Below are positions 53,565-63,434 of a DNA stretch of 64,000 bases, in pieces. The position numbers and the translations under genes were made by a program. The stretch spans positions 1-64,000 of the forward strand of contig UQMI01000002.1 in NCBI GenBank assembly GCA_900542045.1, in the 5' to 3' direction. The notes below the pieces were generated by a model. That model was not told the DNA's origin. It did no database searches and saw only the letters and a program-made list of their open reading frames with translations. Source of the DNA: an uncultured Blautia sp. (GTDB lineage: Bacteria > Bacillota > Clostridia > Lachnospirales > Lachnospiraceae). Position 1 is the stretch's first letter; every line of letters begins with the position of its first letter.

Positions 53565-53795
53565 TTTTTCAACGAATACCGAGAAAATTGTAAGAAAATA
53601 AGATAAAAATGCAGAAAATGGTGAGTAAGCAATAAATTTGTCGGACGATTTATATTTCAAGAACAGAGTTTGTGTTATATAATAATAGATATCTCCTGAG
53701 GAGCTTTGTTTTCGCTGGAGCGGAAAAGGAGCCGTACAGGAATGTTTCTTATTATGTTGCGGCAGGAAGCCGCAGAGGTCAATAAGGAGGGGATT

Positions 53796-54386
53796 ATGTT
53801 ACACAAACTGATGGACATGCAGGTGTTTTTTTATGGCATGGCACTGACCGGTGTACTGGGAGCGATAGGTATGCTGGCTGTTCACCTCACTTACAGAAGA
53901 AAGCTGAAAAAAACGGACCACTTATCAAATCTGAAGGAAAAGTGGCTCAATCTATGGAAAAGCCGCGATCGGCTGCTGCGCAGAATGAACCATTGGGTCT
54001 GGTACCCGGCTTTAGTCTGCGTGCTTTTTATGGGTGTGGCATTGCTGGTGTCTTCCAGTCTGGGGATGGAAGAGGGAATCTCACTGAAATATCTTTATGC
54101 CGGAGTGGGAGTGCCTGTAGCATTGCTGCTGCTTCGTCAAATACTGGATTTTTCGTATAAAGAAGAACTGATGGTGGATTCTCTGGCTGATTATATAGAA
54201 AAGGCCAGAAATAAGATGCAGGAAATCCCTTCGGCAGCGGCAGATCCAGGCGTGCAGAACGAAGTGGTGGAGCAGATTGCCAGAAGTATCAAGGAAAGTG
54301 CAGCAGCAGGAAGCCGTTTCAGTAAAATGCTGAGTCCGGAAGAAGAACAGCTGATGCGGGAGATCATCCGGGAGTTTATGAATTGA
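53796..54386 (+). CDS. Membrane protein of unknown function
   Basis: A 196-residue protein with three hydrophobic helices: about 12-33, 67-86 and 97-114. A charged cytosolic loop with KWLNLWKSRDRLLRRMNHW lies between the first two. The C-terminal 75 residues (EKARNKMQEIPSAAADPGVQNEVVEQIARSIKES) are probably helical and cytosolic. The ATG at 53796 follows AATAAGGAGGGG; upstream in-frame ATGs lack such a site. No family recognised. It lies between mtnN and pgi with no obvious functional link. Confidence 0.65.
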   Translation: MLHKLMDMQVFFYGMALTGVLGAIGMLAVHLTYRRKLKKTDHLSNLKEKWLNLWKSRDRLLRRMNHWVWYPALVCVLFMGVALLVSSSLGMEEGISLKYLYAGVGVPVALLLLRQILDFSYKEELMVDSLADYIEKARNKMQEIPSAAADPGVQNEVVEQIARSIKESAAAGSRFSKMLSPEEEQLMREIIREFMN

Positions 54387-54573
54387 TCCGGGGAATGATG
54401 GAAGCTCATGATCATCTAAAGTTTCCAAGTAGAGTGGAGATAGGCAAAATGGAACTTTACAAAAATTAGCGAAAAACTATGTGGAAATTTAACAAAAAAT
54501 GTTGTAAAATATTGGCAAGATTGCAGAAGTAATCCCGGTGTATGGGAAAAATAACAGGAACGCCGGATATGCC

Positions 54574-54602
54574 TTGTGGATTATTTCGAAGTTTGCTATA
54601 CT
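54574..54602 (+). promoter_or_regulatory. pgi promoter
   Basis: TTGTGG at 54574-54579, a 17-base spacer and TATACT at 54597-54602. The pgi ATG lies 32 bases further. Confidence 0.6.
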
Positions 54603-54634
54603 AAAGCCAAATGATAGAAAAGGAGCGAGATGCC

Positions 54635-55981
54635 ATGAGTAAAGTAACATTTGATTATTCCAAAGCAATGGGATTCCTCAGCGCGGATGAAATTGCCGGA
54701 ATGAAATGTCAGGCTGAGGCCGCAAAGAAAGTTCTGGTGGAGAAAACCGGACAGGGAAATGATTATCTGGGATGGATTGATCTGCCGGTAGATTATGACA
54801 AAGAGGAGTTTGCCCGTATCAAAGAGGCAGCAAAGAAAATCCAGAGTGATTCGGACGTGCTTTTGGTTATTGGTATCGGCGGTTCCTATCTGGGAGCAAG
54901 AGCGGCGATTGAATTCTTAAGACATGGATTCTACAACAATGTGTCCAAAGAAATCCGTAAAACTCCTGAAATTTACTATGTAGGAAACAGCATCAGCAGC
55001 AGTTATGTGCAGGGGCTGATCGAGGTGCTGGGAGACAGAGATTTTTCCATTAACGTAATCTCCAAATCCGGTACGACCACAGAACCTGCCATTGCATTCC
55101 GCATTTTCAAGGAAATTATCGAAAAGAAATACGGAAAAGAAGAGGCAGCCAAGAGAATTTATGCGACTACCGACAAAGCAAGAGGAGCTTTAAAAACTTT
55201 GGCTACAGAAGAAGGCTATGAGACATTTGTAGTACCGGATGATGTGGGCGGCAGATTCTCTGTGCTTACCGCCGTGGGACTTTTGCCTATCGCTGTCAGC
55301 GGCGCAGATATTGACAAGCTGATGGAAGGTGCTGCTTCCGGCAGAGAACTGGCCTTGAATTCTGTTTATGAAGAAAATGACGCAGTTCTGTATGCCGCGA
55401 TCCGGAATATCCTTCACAGAAAAGGAAAATCTCTGGAAATCCTGGCCAATTATGAACCAAGTCTCCACTATGTATCAGAATGGTGGAAACAGCTCTGTGG
55501 TGAGAGCGAAGGCAAGGATCAGAAGGGAATTTATCCTGCGTCGGTAGACCTGACTACAGATCTGCATTCCATGGGACAGTTTATCCAGGACGGTTCCAGA
55601 ATTATGTTCGAAACAGTTCTGAATGTGGAGAAATCCAGAGCAGAAGTGGTGATTAAAGAAGAACCGGTAGATCTGGATGGCCTGAATTACCTGGCCGGAA
55701 AGAACATGGACTTTGTGAATAAGAGCGCCATGAACGGAACCATGCTGGCCCATATCGACGGCGGCGTACCGAACCTGATGGTGAAAGTTCCGGAGCAGAA
55801 TGAGTTCTACCTGGGACAGCTGTTCTATTTCTTCGAATTTGCCATTGGTGTCAGCGGCTATATTTCCGGAGTCAATCCGTTTAATCAGCCGGGCGTGGAA
55901 AGCTATAAGGCAAATATGTTTGCTCTGCTCGGCAAACCAGGTTATGAGAAAGAGACAGAGGAACTGTTGAAGAGACTGTAA
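54635..55981 (+). CDS. pgi: Glucose-6-phosphate isomerase
   Basis: A 448-residue glycolytic enzyme of the Firmicutes type. Sugar-phosphate site motifs are [16 protein letters not shown] and [29 protein letters not shown] is the PGI signature, and [16 protein letters not shown] carries the catalytic His/Lys region near the end. The ATG at 54635 follows AAAGGAG; an in-frame ATG at 54611 lacks one. Terminator at 55990. Confidence 0.97.
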   Translation: MSKVTFDYSKAMGFLSADEIAGMKCQAEAAKKVLVEKTGQGNDYLGWIDLPVDYDKEEFARIKEAAKKIQSDSDVLLVIGIGGSYLGARAAIEFLRHGFYNNVSKEIRKTPEIYYVGNSISSSYVQGLIEVLGDRDFSINVISKSGTTTEPAIAFRIFKEIIEKKYGKEEAAKRIYATTDKARGALKTLATEEGYETFVVPDDVGGRFSVLTAVGLLPIAVSGADIDKLMEGAASGRELALNSVYEENDAVLYAAIRNILHRKGKSLEILANYEPSLHYVSEWWKQLCGESEGKDQKGIYPASVDLTTDLHSMGQFIQDGSRIMFETVLNVEKSRAEVVIKEEPVDLDGLNYLAGKNMDFVNKSAMNGTMLAHIDGGVPNLMVKVPEQNEFYLGQLFYFFEFAIGVSGYISGVNPFNQPGVESYKANMFALLGKPGYEKETEELLKRL

Positions 55982-55989
55982 AAAGAATA

Positions 55990-56030
55990 AAAAAGAGTCG
56001 GCATTTTGTATGAATGACCGGCTCTTTTTT
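55990..56030 (+). terminator. Terminator after pgi
   Basis: AAAAGAGTCGG (55991-56001) pairs with CCGGCTCTTTT (56018-56028) with one G-U pair, then further T residues. Confidence 0.85.
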
Positions 56031-56208
56031 GTGCCTTTTATACAATGGAATAAGCTTTTTGTGAGAAGATTTTGTGAAAAGGTTCATATTGATAAAAAAC
56101 AGTACAATTCCGATAATTGTTTTACCCTGAATAGTTTGAAATAATGAAATTACATTAGTTACCGAGGAGAGTATACGGTTAAAAAAATTATTCAGGAGGA
56201 GATAGGCA

Positions 56209-57657
56209 ATGGAACTTTTTACAAATGCAATGAATGGTCTGAACTCGATCGTCTGGTGTATGGTGCTGGTGTGCTTATGCCTTGGTGCCGGCATCTGGTT
56301 TTCGGTTCGGATGAAATTTCCGCAGGTGCGGATGTTTAAGGACATGGTGAAACTGCTGGTCCATGGAGAAAAATCAGATACTGGTATTACACCGTTTCAG
56401 GCATTTGCTTCTACAGTTGGTTCCCGTGTGGGAATGGGAAATATTGCCGGTGTAGCAACGGCTATTTACTTCGGCGGCCCTGGAGCTGTTTTCTGGATGT
56501 GGCTGATCGCCTTTATTGGTGCAAGCTCTGCATTTATTGAGACGTCTCTCGCGCAGGCCTACAAAGTGCGCAGCAAGAATGGAGAGTATCTGGGCGGTCC
56601 GGCTTACTATATTGAAAAGGGACTGAAATGTAAACCCTATGCGATCGCATTTGCCATCGCAACAATCCTGGGACCTGGAATCCTGATGCCGGGTCTTCAC
56701 ATCAATTCCATTGCAGCTACTTATGAAGAAGCGTTCGGTACCAATATGGTGCTGGTAGGTGCGATCTTTTGTGCCGTTCTCGGTCTGGTTGTCTGCGGCG
56801 GAATCAAACGAATCAGTAAAATTGCGGAGTATATGGCTCCGGTAATGTGTGTGGTTTATGTGTTACTTGCCGTAGGAGTTATTGTTATGCGGATTGAAGA
56901 GGTGCCGGGAGTATTTAAGACAATTATTACCTCTGCATTTGGTCTGGATCCTCTATTTGGCGGTATTATCGGCTCGGCCATCTCTTGGGGCGTAAAACGT
57001 GGAATTTATTCCAACGAAGCCGGACAGGGGTCCGGTGCGATCGTCAGTGCTGCTGCCGAGTGTTCACATCCGGCAAAGCAGGGCCTGGTACAGGCATTTT
57101 CAGTATATATTGATACGCTGGTGGTATGTACAGCTTCCGCATTGATTATCCTTCTTTCCGGCAGCTATAATACGGTAGGAGCCGATGGAACGACCATGCT
57201 TGTGGAAAATATTCCGGGAGTGGAATATGGTATCCGCTGGGCACAGTATTCGTTGTCCTCTGTATACGGGGATTGGGCAAGCAAACTGCTGGCAATCGTT
57301 GTGATCATGTTTGTATTTACTTCTCTTATGGGTTATTACTATCAGGCGGAATCGAATATGCGTTATCTGACCCATGAGAATAAGATAGGAACCTGGGCAA
57401 TGAGAGCAATTTTCCTGTTTTCTGCGTTTTCCGGTGTTCTTGTCAATGGGCAGATCATCTGGACCATGGGAGATACAGGTGCCGGTATGATGGCATGGCT
57501 GAATATCATCGCAATTTTATTACTGTCTAAAAAGGGAATCGGTTTGTTAAAGGATTATGAAGCGCAGAAAAAAGTAGGAAAAGATCCCACATTCGATCCT
57601 TCCAAATTTGATATTCCGGACGAGACAGGAGTTTGGACAAAGTATAATCAAAAATAA
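56209..57657 (+). CDS. Alanine/glycine:cation symporter
   Basis: A 482-residue AGCS-family transporter with about 10-11 membrane helices. Family motifs are FQAFASTVGSRVGMGNIAGVA, GPGAVFWMW, the ion-site region NEAGQGSGAI, and GALIGS-like SAISWGVKRGIYS. It takes up alanine, glycine or related amino acids with Na+ or H+. AGGAGGAG precedes the ATG. dsdA follows 15 bases after the stop, which suggests that serine, in either enantiomer, may be among its substrates. Confidence 0.93.
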   Translation: MELFTNAMNGLNSIVWCMVLVCLCLGAGIWFSVRMKFPQVRMFKDMVKLLVHGEKSDTGITPFQAFASTVGSRVGMGNIAGVATAIYFGGPGAVFWMWLIAFIGASSAFIETSLAQAYKVRSKNGEYLGGPAYYIEKGLKCKPYAIAFAIATILGPGILMPGLHINSIAATYEEAFGTNMVLVGAIFCAVLGLVVCGGIKRISKIAEYMAPVMCVVYVLLAVGVIVMRIEEVPGVFKTIITSAFGLDPLFGGIIGSAISWGVKRGIYSNEAGQGSGAIVSAAAECSHPAKQGLVQAFSVYIDTLVVCTASALIILLSGSYNTVGADGTTMLVENIPGVEYGIRWAQYSLSSVYGDWASKLLAIVVIMFVFTSLMGYYYQAESNMRYLTHENKIGTWAMRAIFLFSAFSGVLVNGQIIWTMGDTGAGMMAWLNIIAILLLSKKGIGLLKDYEAQKKVGKDPTFDPSKFDIPDETGVWTKYNQK

Positions 57658-57672
57658 GAAGGAGGCAGACAG

Positions 57673-59001
57673 ATGGATGTAGAACAGCTTCAAAAGCAGT
57701 TTCCCATGGTGGGAGATCTGAAAGCAGAGAAAGAAATTTTGTGGATCAATCCGGACAGAATTCCGTTTGCAGAAGCGGTGAAAGAGCTTGAGCTGACCAT
57801 GGATGATGTACTGGACGCGGAGGCCCGTTTAGAGAGATTTGCGCCTTTCATTGTGAAATGTTTTCCGGAGACAGCAGAACGGAACGGACTGATCGAATCG
57901 CCTTTGCGTCCGATTCCTGCCATGAAGAAACATCTGAACGAGAAATACGGCAGTTTCCTGGAGGGAGAACTGCTGCTGAAGATGGACAGCCATCTGGCTA
58001 TTGCCGGATCTGTAAAGGCCAGAGGCGGTATTTATGAAGTTTTGAAGCACACTGAAGATTTGGCTCTGGCGCACGGTATATTAAAGGAAGGAGACAGCTA
58101 TGAGAAGCTGGCAGAGGAATCTGCACGGGAATTTTTCCGGAAATATACCATCCAGGTGGGATCCACAGGAAACCTGGGAATGAGCATTGGCATTATGAGT
58201 GCAGCCATTGGCTATGAGGTGATCGTTCATATGTCGGCAGACGCCAAGCAGTGGAAAAAGGACCTGCTGCGCAGCCACGGCGTAACGGTGGTGGAATATG
58301 AATCCGATTACAGCGAGGCAGTGAAGAACGGAAGAAAACTGTCTGATGAGAACCCCAACAGTTATTTTGTGGATGATGAAAATTCCCGAAATCTGTTCCT
58401 GGGATATGCGGTGGCTGCCAGAAGACTGGTGGGCCAGTTGGAAGAACAGAACATTGCCGTAGATGCGGAGCATCCTCTGTTCGTGTATATTCCCTGTGGT
58501 GTGGGTGGAGCTCCCGGAGGAGTTACGTTTGGATTAAAACAGATTTTTAAGGATGCGGTGCATTGTTTCTTCGTGGAGCCGACCCAGGCACCCTGTATGG
58601 TATTGGGGATGCTCACCGGTCTGAACAGTCAGATTTCTGTGCAGGATATCGGTCTGACTGGTCTGACCCATGCAGACGGACTGGCAGTGGGACGTCCCTC
58701 CGGATTTGTGGGCGGGGTAATGAAGACACTGCTTTCCGGTGAAATGACCATTCGCGATGCGAAGCTTTATAATTATATGCGGGATTTGCTGGAAGCAGAG
58801 GATATTTTCCTGGAACCCAGTGCCTGCGCTGCTTTCCAGGGTGTTGCACGTTTTCAGGAGCATCCGGCATTCCGGAAATATGTAGAAGAAAACGGACTGC
58901 AGGAATATATGGGACAGGCAGCTCATATTGCCTGGGCCACCGGAGGAAGTCTGGTTCCGGAGACAATCCGGGAAGAGTACAGACAAACATATCTGGATTA
59001 A
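57673..59001 (+). CDS. dsdA: D-serine ammonia-lyase
   Basis: A 442-residue PLP enzyme that converts D-serine to pyruvate and ammonia. The PLP lysine is Lys115 in HLAIAGSVKARGG. The glycine loop GSTGNLGMSIG, the acidic loop VEYESDY, and FVDDENSRNLFLGY are typical DsdA segments, as is CGVGGAPGGVTFGL. AAGGAGG precedes the ATG. It follows a symporter gene by 15 bases, and an SHMT-like gene lies 306 bases on. Detoxifying or catabolising D-serine is the expected role. Confidence 0.95.
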   Translation: MDVEQLQKQFPMVGDLKAEKEILWINPDRIPFAEAVKELELTMDDVLDAEARLERFAPFIVKCFPETAERNGLIESPLRPIPAMKKHLNEKYGSFLEGELLLKMDSHLAIAGSVKARGGIYEVLKHTEDLALAHGILKEGDSYEKLAEESAREFFRKYTIQVGSTGNLGMSIGIMSAAIGYEVIVHMSADAKQWKKDLLRSHGVTVVEYESDYSEAVKNGRKLSDENPNSYFVDDENSRNLFLGYAVAARRLVGQLEEQNIAVDAEHPLFVYIPCGVGGAPGGVTFGLKQIFKDAVHCFFVEPTQAPCMVLGMLTGLNSQISVQDIGLTGLTHADGLAVGRPSGFVGGVMKTLLSGEMTIRDAKLYNYMRDLLEAEDIFLEPSACAAFQGVARFQEHPAFRKYVEENGLQEYMGQAAHIAWATGGSLVPETIREEYRQTYLD

Positions 59002-59307
59002 CAGGAGATCAGATACCCTGCTGCACTGTGCGGAGGGGTATTTGACTGTGGTGCAGAGTATGGCACTGAGAAGTTCAGGAATGGGGATTTATCGCCAGGT
59101 GCAGCGAACTGTAGGTCTGATCGCGGTTACAGGATATTCCGGCAGAGGTGTTTTCGGCGCTTCAGTCTATGGAAAACAGTGAAACAGGTCAATATTGATA
59201 CATAGGGGGAAAAGATTCGTCATTGGAATTGCAAATAAAATCAGAGATAATAAGGATAACAAGAAGACAGAAATCAAATAGAAAATAAAAGAAGGGAAGG
59301 TATTGAT
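59002..59307 (+). other. Intergenic region before the SHMT-like gene
   Basis: About 306 bases. ATACCC (59013-59018) and GGGTAT (59036-59041) could close a weak hairpin after dsdA, and the region before the next ATG is A-rich. I see no convincing promoter, riboswitch or gene. Confidence 0.4.
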
Positions 59308-60567
59308 ATGTTAAAAGTAACAAGACAGACAGACCCGGAACTGGCTGGATTAGTGGACCAGGAACTGGAGCGTCAGGAACACAATATTGAAATGATCGCT
59401 TCTGAGAGTACAGCACCGCTGGCAGTGATGGAGCTGACCGGCAGTGTATTTACCAATAAGACCCTGGAGGGGTATCCGGGAAACAGATTTCAGGCAGGTT
59501 CTCATATCGCAGATAAGGTAGAGATTCTGGCAGTGGAAAGAGCGAAGAAGCTTTTTGGCGCAGAGCACTGCAATATCCAGTCGTATTCCGGATCTACAGC
59601 GAATTATAGTGTATTTGCTTCTGTATTGAATCCAGGAGATAAAGTGCTGAGCATGCGCCTGGACCAGGGCGGGCATCTGACCCATGGTTCACCGGCAAAC
59701 TGGGTAAGCAAGATTTACAATTTTGATTTTTACGCAATGGATCCGGAGACAGAACTCATTGATTACGATAAGCTGGAAGAGAAGGCTGTGGAATTTCAGC
59801 CCAAGCTGATCATCGCAGGCGCAAGCTCTTATTCACGGCTGATTGATTATGAGCGCATCGCAGCAGTGGCAAAGAAGGTAGGCGCATATTTTATGGTAGA
59901 TATGGCCCACATTGCCGGTCTGGTGGCTGCAGGCGTGATTCCAAGCCCCATTCCTTATGCGGATTTTGTTACTTCTTCCACCACCAAGACTTTCTGCAGC
60001 GCCAGAAGCGGTATGGTATTTTGTAAAGCGGAGCATGCCAAAATGCTGGATAAGGGAACATTCCCAGGAGCTCTCGGATCCATCCAGCTGCACACCATGG
60101 CAGCAAAAGCATGGTCCTTCAAATATGCAGCCAGCGATGAATTTAAGGCGATCATGACACAGGTAGTAAAGAATGCCCAGTGTCTGGCAGAAGAGCTGAC
60201 CAAATATGGTTTCCGCATTGTCAGCGGCGGTACGGACAACCATCTGCTCGTGGCCGATCTGAGAAACAAAGGCGTTACCGGAAAGGTATTCCAGAATGCT
60301 CTGGATGCAGTGGGCATCACGGTGAACAAGAATATGATTCCCTTTGATCCGGAGAAACCGTCTGTTACCAGCGGTGTGCGCATTGGTCTGACTGCGGTAA
60401 CCCAGAGAGGATTAAAAGAGCCGGAGATCCGTGAGATCGCAGCGATCATGAACCAGGTAGCAGAGGCTCCCGAAGATGAGGCAGTTCTGGCAGAATGCAA
60501 GGCAAAAGCAGAAGCGCTGATTTCCAGATTTCCTCTGTATCCGGAAGGTGCTTTTGACGATAAATAA
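59308..60567 (+). CDS. SHMT-like PLP enzyme with altered active site
   Basis: A 419-residue homologue of serine hydroxymethyltransferase across its length: ASESTAP, EGYPGNR, VDMAHIAGLVAAG, SGGTDNHL and VTSGVRIG. Key positions differ from canonical GlyA. The segment that reads RYYGG in E. coli is RFQAG here (Gln62 where a catalytic Tyr is expected). The THK-TLRGPRGG region is TTKTFCSARSG, so the PLP lysine (Lys227) is preceded by Thr rather than His and the glycine-rich loop is changed. It may accept another amino acid, or a different aldehyde or folate-independent reaction. It lies downstream of dsdA and upstream of a two-component system. Confidence 0.85.
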   Translation: MLKVTRQTDPELAGLVDQELERQEHNIEMIASESTAPLAVMELTGSVFTNKTLEGYPGNRFQAGSHIADKVEILAVERAKKLFGAEHCNIQSYSGSTANYSVFASVLNPGDKVLSMRLDQGGHLTHGSPANWVSKIYNFDFYAMDPETELIDYDKLEEKAVEFQPKLIIAGASSYSRLIDYERIAAVAKKVGAYFMVDMAHIAGLVAAGVIPSPIPYADFVTSSTTKTFCSARSGMVFCKAEHAKMLDKGTFPGALGSIQLHTMAAKAWSFKYAASDEFKAIMTQVVKNAQCLAEELTKYGFRIVSGGTDNHLLVADLRNKGVTGKVFQNALDAVGITVNKNMIPFDPEKPSVTSGVRIGLTAVTQRGLKEPEIREIAAIMNQVAEAPEDEAVLAECKAKAEALISRFPLYPEGAFDDK

Positions 60568-60660
60568 AAGAAACCGAATCAGGAAAGATACTGCCATTGC
60601 TCTTGCTGTGGCAGTATTTTTCTATTATAGTAATGATACCGGGAGAAAGGAGGAACTGGT

Positions 60661-62181
60661 ATGGGAATACAGAACATGGACTGGGGAAATATCCAGTGGA
60701 TGGACAATGAGGAAGACGGTCTGTTTTCCAAAGGGTTGAAGGTGGGGATCGTGACCCTGCATACCGGTGCTCACCAGTCTGCTCATATACATTATGAGGA
60801 GCAGGTGTTTTATGTGATCCAGGGACAGGCCATTTCTCTGATCAATGGAGAAAAGATCAGTCTGACTGCTGGAAAATTCTTCCGGTGGCCTGTAGGAATT
60901 GTACATGAAATTTTCAATATTGGGAATATCCCTTTTCAGCATCTGCTGATCTCCAATCCGGCGGGGATTGATCTGGATAATTTTTTAGAAGAAAAGAGGA
61001 TTTCCAAGGATCTGACTGATGCAGAACTGCAGTCGCTGTTCCTGGTGGCACTGGAAAGTGTGCGGACGCAGTTCCTGGAAACACTGCATTATGCATATGC
61101 AATTTTCGACCGCAGAGGGATACGGGTCATGGAGAGTCAGTATTTGCCGGAATATTGTCAGCAGCATTGCTATGGACGGGGCGAAGCTCCCTGTTTTTGC
61201 GAGAAAGGCATAAAAGAGAGGGCAACCCGGCAGGAGAGGACTCTGATCTGTCCAAACGGGCTGACTCTGTTTCATGTGCCGGTGTATTTTGGGGATTATT
61301 ATCTGGGTTATATCCAGGGAGATTATTTTTATCAGTCTAACCGCTCAGGAATGGTAATTAAAGATGCTTACGACACGCCGGAAAGTGCGGCAATTGGCCT
61401 TCTGAACTTATTGCGCAAAATTGCGAAAGCCATTAAGAATTACTGTGAGTTTGAGGATTTCCGCAAGACACTGTGGAAAAGAGATCTGCAGCTGAACACT
61501 TCCCGGGAAAGGCAGCGGATCCTGACCGCCAGTTTAAATAAGATGGAAAGAGAAGTCACCGACTTGAAGATCAATCATCATTTTCTTTTTAATACATTAA
61601 ACAGTATGGCTTCGATCGCTCTGGACGGCGGGCAGATGAAGCTGTATTCTTCGATTGTAAATCTGTCAAAGATGTTCCATTATACCCTGCGGAATCAGAA
61701 TGCGATGGTGCCTCTGTCCCATGAGCTGGAGTATCTGAAGGCTTATCTGGAACTGCAGAAGCTGCGTTACGGAGAAAAGCTGCAGGTGAATTATGAGATT
61801 GAACCGTTTTCCGGCGAAGAGCTGGTGCCTTTTAATTTTCTGCAGCCTATTGCGGAGAATGCATTTACCCATGGATTTGCGGAAGAAGAGAAAAAAGAAC
61901 TGGAGATTTATATAGTAAGGATAGAGAATGGGCGGCGGATTCGGATTTGGAATTCGGGCAGATTGGTGGATCAGAGAAGCTGTCAGTCCATTAATGAGGC
62001 AATGAAGAGCAATACTTCTCATGGACTTTCCATGATCTATCATAAATTAGAGGACTATTATGGAGAAGAATTTCAGTTTGAGGCCGTTCCCGGAGAAAAG
62101 GAAGGAATCTGTTTCCGGCTGGAAATTCCGTTTAAGAGCAGAAAGGCAGGTGAGCAGGATGATTCGAGCCGTTATCTGTGA
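60661..62181 (+). CDS. Cupin-headed LytS-type sensor histidine kinase
   Basis: A 506-residue apparently cytosolic kinase with no membrane helix. Residues of about 30-105 form a cupin (HTGAHQSAHIHYEEQVFYVIQG, RWPVGIVHEIFNIGN). Residues of about 115-270 contain a Cys-rich segment (YCQQHCYGRGEAPCFCEKG) and PVYFGDYYLGYIQGDYF, which resembles a PocR-type ligand domain. The kinase domain has the phospho-acceptor His307 in INHHFLFNTLN and the ATP-site motif QPIAENAFTHG. A cupin fused to a LytS-type kinase is unusual. The response regulator gene overlaps by 23 bases. Soluble input domains imply sensing of an intracellular metabolite or metal. Confidence 0.85.
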   Translation: MGIQNMDWGNIQWMDNEEDGLFSKGLKVGIVTLHTGAHQSAHIHYEEQVFYVIQGQAISLINGEKISLTAGKFFRWPVGIVHEIFNIGNIPFQHLLISNPAGIDLDNFLEEKRISKDLTDAELQSLFLVALESVRTQFLETLHYAYAIFDRRGIRVMESQYLPEYCQQHCYGRGEAPCFCEKGIKERATRQERTLICPNGLTLFHVPVYFGDYYLGYIQGDYFYQSNRSGMVIKDAYDTPESAAIGLLNLLRKIAKAIKNYCEFEDFRKTLWKRDLQLNTSRERQRILTASLNKMEREVTDLKINHHFLFNTLNSMASIALDGGQMKLYSSIVNLSKMFHYTLRNQNAMVPLSHELEYLKAYLELQKLRYGEKLQVNYEIEPFSGEELVPFNFLQPIAENAFTHGFAEEEKKELEIYIVRIENGRRIRIWNSGRLVDQRSCQSINEAMKSNTSHGLSMIYHKLEDYYGEEFQFEAVPGEKEGICFRLEIPFKSRKAGEQDDSSRYL

Positions 62182-62851
62182 CGATGAGCCGGCAGCAGCT
62201 AATATCATCCGGCATTTTATTGAGGGGGAGAAGCTTCCCATTGAGATTGTGGGAACGGCGGAGAATGGCAGGGAAGCCATAAACCTGATCGAAAAGGAAG
62301 AGCCGGAGCTGGTATTTATGGATATTCATATGCCCTGTATGAACGGGTTTGAAGTGATCAGTCAGGCTCCGGAGAGTAAATTTATCATTATCACAGCCTA
62401 CGACTCTTTTCTCTACGCGCAGAAAGCTCTGCGGCTGGGAGCCAGCGATATCCTCTCCAAACCCATCGAACTGGAACAGTTGCGGGATGCCATCAACCGT
62501 GCTGTTGGCTGGAAGTTCACATCCAATGATACAGTCAATCAGATGCTCCAGTATATCCATAGCCACTTCACGGAAAATATTTCCCTGGAACAGCTGGCGG
62601 AGCTTACGTTCTGCACCAAGAGCTATCTGGTCCGTCTGTTTAAGAAGTATATGGACATCTCTATCCTGAATTACATCCATCGGCTTCGAATAGAGAAAGC
62701 GGTGGGATATCTGAAAGAAGGCACCATGACGATCCAGGAAATCACGGGGGCAGTGGGGTATCAGAATTTGAATAATTTTTATAAATATTTCAAGCAGGAG
62801 AAGGGAGAAACGCCTGCGGTGTTTCTGCAGAACTGGAAAAGGCAGAAATAA
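62159..62851 (+). CDS. AraC-type response regulator
   Basis: A 230-residue regulator with an N-terminal receiver and a C-terminal AraC DNA-binding domain. Phospho-acceptor Asp55 lies in VFMDIHMPCMNGFE, and the Thr/Lys switch residues in IITAYDS and LSKPIEL. Two helix-turn-helix motifs follow (ISLEQLAELTFCTKSYLVRLFKKY and MTIQEITGAVGYQNLNNFYKYFK). The ATG at 62159 sits inside the kinase gene, so translation is coupled. It is the expected partner of the cupin kinase and may control the adjacent amino-acid genes or the following hydratase. Confidence 0.92.
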   Translation: MIRAVICDDEPAAANIIRHFIEGEKLPIEIVGTAENGREAINLIEKEEPELVFMDIHMPCMNGFEVISQAPESKFIIITAYDSFLYAQKALRLGASDILSKPIELEQLRDAINRAVGWKFTSNDTVNQMLQYIHSHFTENISLEQLAELTFCTKSYLVRLFKKYMDISILNYIHRLRIEKAVGYLKEGTMTIQEITGAVGYQNLNNFYKYFKQEKGETPAVFLQNWKRQK

Positions 62852-62888
62852 AAAAGGTCAGTCAGAATTTTTCTGGCTGATCTTTTTT
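62850..62888 (+). terminator. Terminator after the response regulator
   Basis: AAAAAGGTCAGTCAGAA pairs with TTCTGGCTGATCTTTTTT around an ATTT loop. The T-run follows directly. Confidence 0.8.
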
Positions 62889-62916
62889 AGCGGAAGCGGC
62901 TTCCTGCCTGTTTCCG

Positions 62917-63180
62917 CTATTCTTCTATGATCTGAATTTCAAGGAAGTCAAAATCAATATGTTCGATAAAACTGTCCTGGCTGAAACGGGTCCGGTCATG
63001 ACGCTGGAATTCCCGGATATTGGAATCCAGCCAGATCGGTTTTTCCAGATCCAGGCTGTAGCAGATTTCCTCCAGCCCCTGGAAAATTTTGTGGGTGCGG
63101 GTATCTTCGTTATCGATACAGCTTACGGTATCCCGAAGCAGGTGGTTATCTTTCCATATTTTTCCCCATAATCGGAACAT
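62917..63180 (-). CDS. Small conserved-looking hypothetical protein
   Basis: An 87-residue protein starting MFRLWGKIWKDNHLLRDTV, with IWLDSNIREFQRHDRTRFSQ and ending in FLEIQIIEE. The composition and a GGAG ribosome binding site before the ATG at 63180 support a real gene. I recall similar short proteins in Lachnospiraceae genomes but cannot name a family. It is transcribed toward the response regulator. The region 63181-63576 upstream holds divergent promoter-like sequences and no other gene I can support. Confidence 0.65.
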   Translation of the reverse strand: MFRLWGKIWKDNHLLRDTVSCIDNEDTRTHKIFQGLEEICYSLDLEKPIWLDSNIREFQRHDRTRFSQDSFIEHIDFDFLEIQIIEE

Positions 63181-63434
63181 ATCGGCGTCTCCTCTCTGTG
63201 TTTTCGAACTTGAAATGCAAATGCCGGGTAGCTGTCAATGACAGTGCATTGCCGCTGCCGGGACGTATCGTCCGCAGTGCAGACAGAACCCGACATATCT
63301 GTCGGTAAGTATAACGGATTTTACAGAGAATGTAAAGCCGCCGGGCGGCGGATTCTGCTGAGCCTACTGAGAGAAGGCCGTATTTTAATGGAGGATTTCC
63401 AGTGCGGGCTGGAGAGAATGTCAGGAAATAGTAT

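Noticed and set aside
59002..59307. ZTP-type riboswitch ahead of the SHMT-like gene
   Set aside because: TTGACTGTGG and CGCCAGGTGCAG recall conserved segments only loosely, and the required spacing and pairing were not found.
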